A stretch of 5,894 bases of DNA from JBFHRB01 sp041591915 (GTDB lineage Bacteria > Actinomycetota > Nitriliruptoria > Nitriliruptorales > Nitriliruptoraceae): NCBI GenBank assembly GCA_041591915.1, contig JBFHRB010000209.1:1-5894 (forward strand). Direction: 5' to 3'. Below are positions 5,334-5,894 of the stretch, piece after piece (positions within the stretch are counted from its first letter, which is position 1; each line of letters opens with the position of its first letter). A program made the translations under genes and the position numbers. Under the pieces are notes generated by a model, which searched no databases, was not told where the DNA came from, and saw only the letters and a list, made by a program, of their open reading frames with translations.

Positions 5334-5894
5334 TGCCCGAGCTCATGGACCCGCTCGCCGCGGCGTTCGAGGCGAGCGGCACGAACGGCGAGGCGGTGGT
5401 CCTCATCCACGGCTTCACGGGCACTCCGGCGCACTTCCGCCCCCTCGCAACAGTGCTCCACGAGCGCGGCTACTCCGTGTCGGTGCCCCGACTGGCCGGC
5501 CACGGGACCCGGATGCAGGATCTGGAGCGGACCTCCGCCGACGACTGGATCACCTCCGCCGCGGACGCCACCACGGCCGTCTCGGACCATCGGCGCGTCC
5601 ATCTCGTGGGGCTGTCGATGGGTGGGCTGATCGGCCTGCTCCTTGCAGAACGCACCGGCGCGGCGTCCGTGACCACGATCAACAGTCCCGTCCTCGTCCG
5701 CGACCCGACGCTGTACCTCACGCCGCTCGCGCACCGGTTCAGGCCGGTCGTGGAGTGGCCTGACGACGGCGCCCTCGACCTCGACGAGGCGATGACCGCC
5801 TACTGGATCACCTACGCCGGGTTCCCCACGCGTGCCGCCGCGCAGCTCGTGACGATCATGCGACGGGGCCTGATGGCTGCCCGGCGGCTCGACC
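5333..5894 (+). CDS. Carboxylesterase / monoacylglycerol lipase-type alpha/beta hydrolase (3' partial)
   Basis: The first 187 residues of an alpha/beta hydrolase are present; the frame is open to the right edge. The oxyanion segment is VVLIHGFTGTPAHFRPLA (22-39), then VPRLAGHGT (51-59) and DDWITSA, all typical of the Est30-like branch (Bacillus/Geobacillus carboxylesterase and monoacylglycerol lipase). The nucleophile elbow GLSMGG puts the catalytic Ser at 95, almost the same position as Ser94 of Est30. The cap region follows. The acid and His of the triad would lie in the ~60-80 residues beyond the window. No signal peptide is seen, so it is probably cytoplasmic. The ATG overlaps the symporter stop by one base, implying translational coupling, and suggests that the esterase may act on whatever the symporter brings in. 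The reaction is ester hydrolysis of a short or medium acyl ester by family; substrate unknown. Confidence 0.87.
   Translation, partial: MPELMDPLAAAFEASGTNGEAVVLIHGFTGTPAHFRPLATVLHERGYSVSVPRLAGHGTRMQDLERTSADDWITSAADATTAVSDHRRVHLVGLSMGGLIGLLLAERTGAASVTTINSPVLVRDPTLYLTPLAHRFRPVVEWPDDGALDLDEAMTAYWITYAGFPTRAAAQLVTIMRRGLMAARRLD

Overview
This is a very GC-rich window (roughly 70% G+C by eye) of tightly packed coding DNA with frequent GTG starts. That composition, together with a mycothiol-dependent maleylpyruvate-isomerase-family protein (mycothiol is the thiol of Actinomycetota), points to an actinobacterium. The lineage within the phylum cannot be fixed from this sequence. No tRNA, rRNA, CRISPR array, insertion sequence or integrase was seen, and no stretch over 120 bases lacks a gene.

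Layout from left to right. A Fic-domain protein, probably cut at its 5' end by the window edge, is followed two bases later by a RimJ/RimL-type GNAT acetyltransferase, both on the plus strand. Six bases beyond the GNAT stop, a minus-strand gene ends tail-to-tail. It encodes an alpha/beta hydrolase with the full residue set of a subfamily-I haloalkane dehalogenase (DhlA-like). A 115-base divergent region then separates it from a plus-strand FMN/F420-binding split-barrel protein of the pyridoxamine-phosphate-oxidase superfamily. That region holds a GC-rich palindrome and a 9-bp-stem hairpin next to the ribosome binding site. A 67-base convergent gap leads to the minus-strand mycothiol-dependent DinB-fold protein. 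A 95-base divergent region separates that from a plus-strand two-gene unit: a GPH-family (MelB-like) symporter whose stop overlaps the start of a carboxylesterase/monoacylglycerol-lipase-type hydrolase, which runs off the right edge.

Functionally the window looks like ordinary accessory metabolism and detoxification: dehalogenase, flavin/deazaflavin oxidoreductase, mycothiol-dependent enzyme, sugar-type symporter and esterase. It is arranged as small, alternately oriented units, not one operon. The two real co-transcription candidates are Fic-GNAT and symporter-esterase. The most unusual protein is the Fic domain: its active-site loop lacks the acidic residue that normally binds magnesium, and its putative inhibitory motif carries Asp for Glu. 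I did not find convincing evidence of a wholly new multi-gene system.
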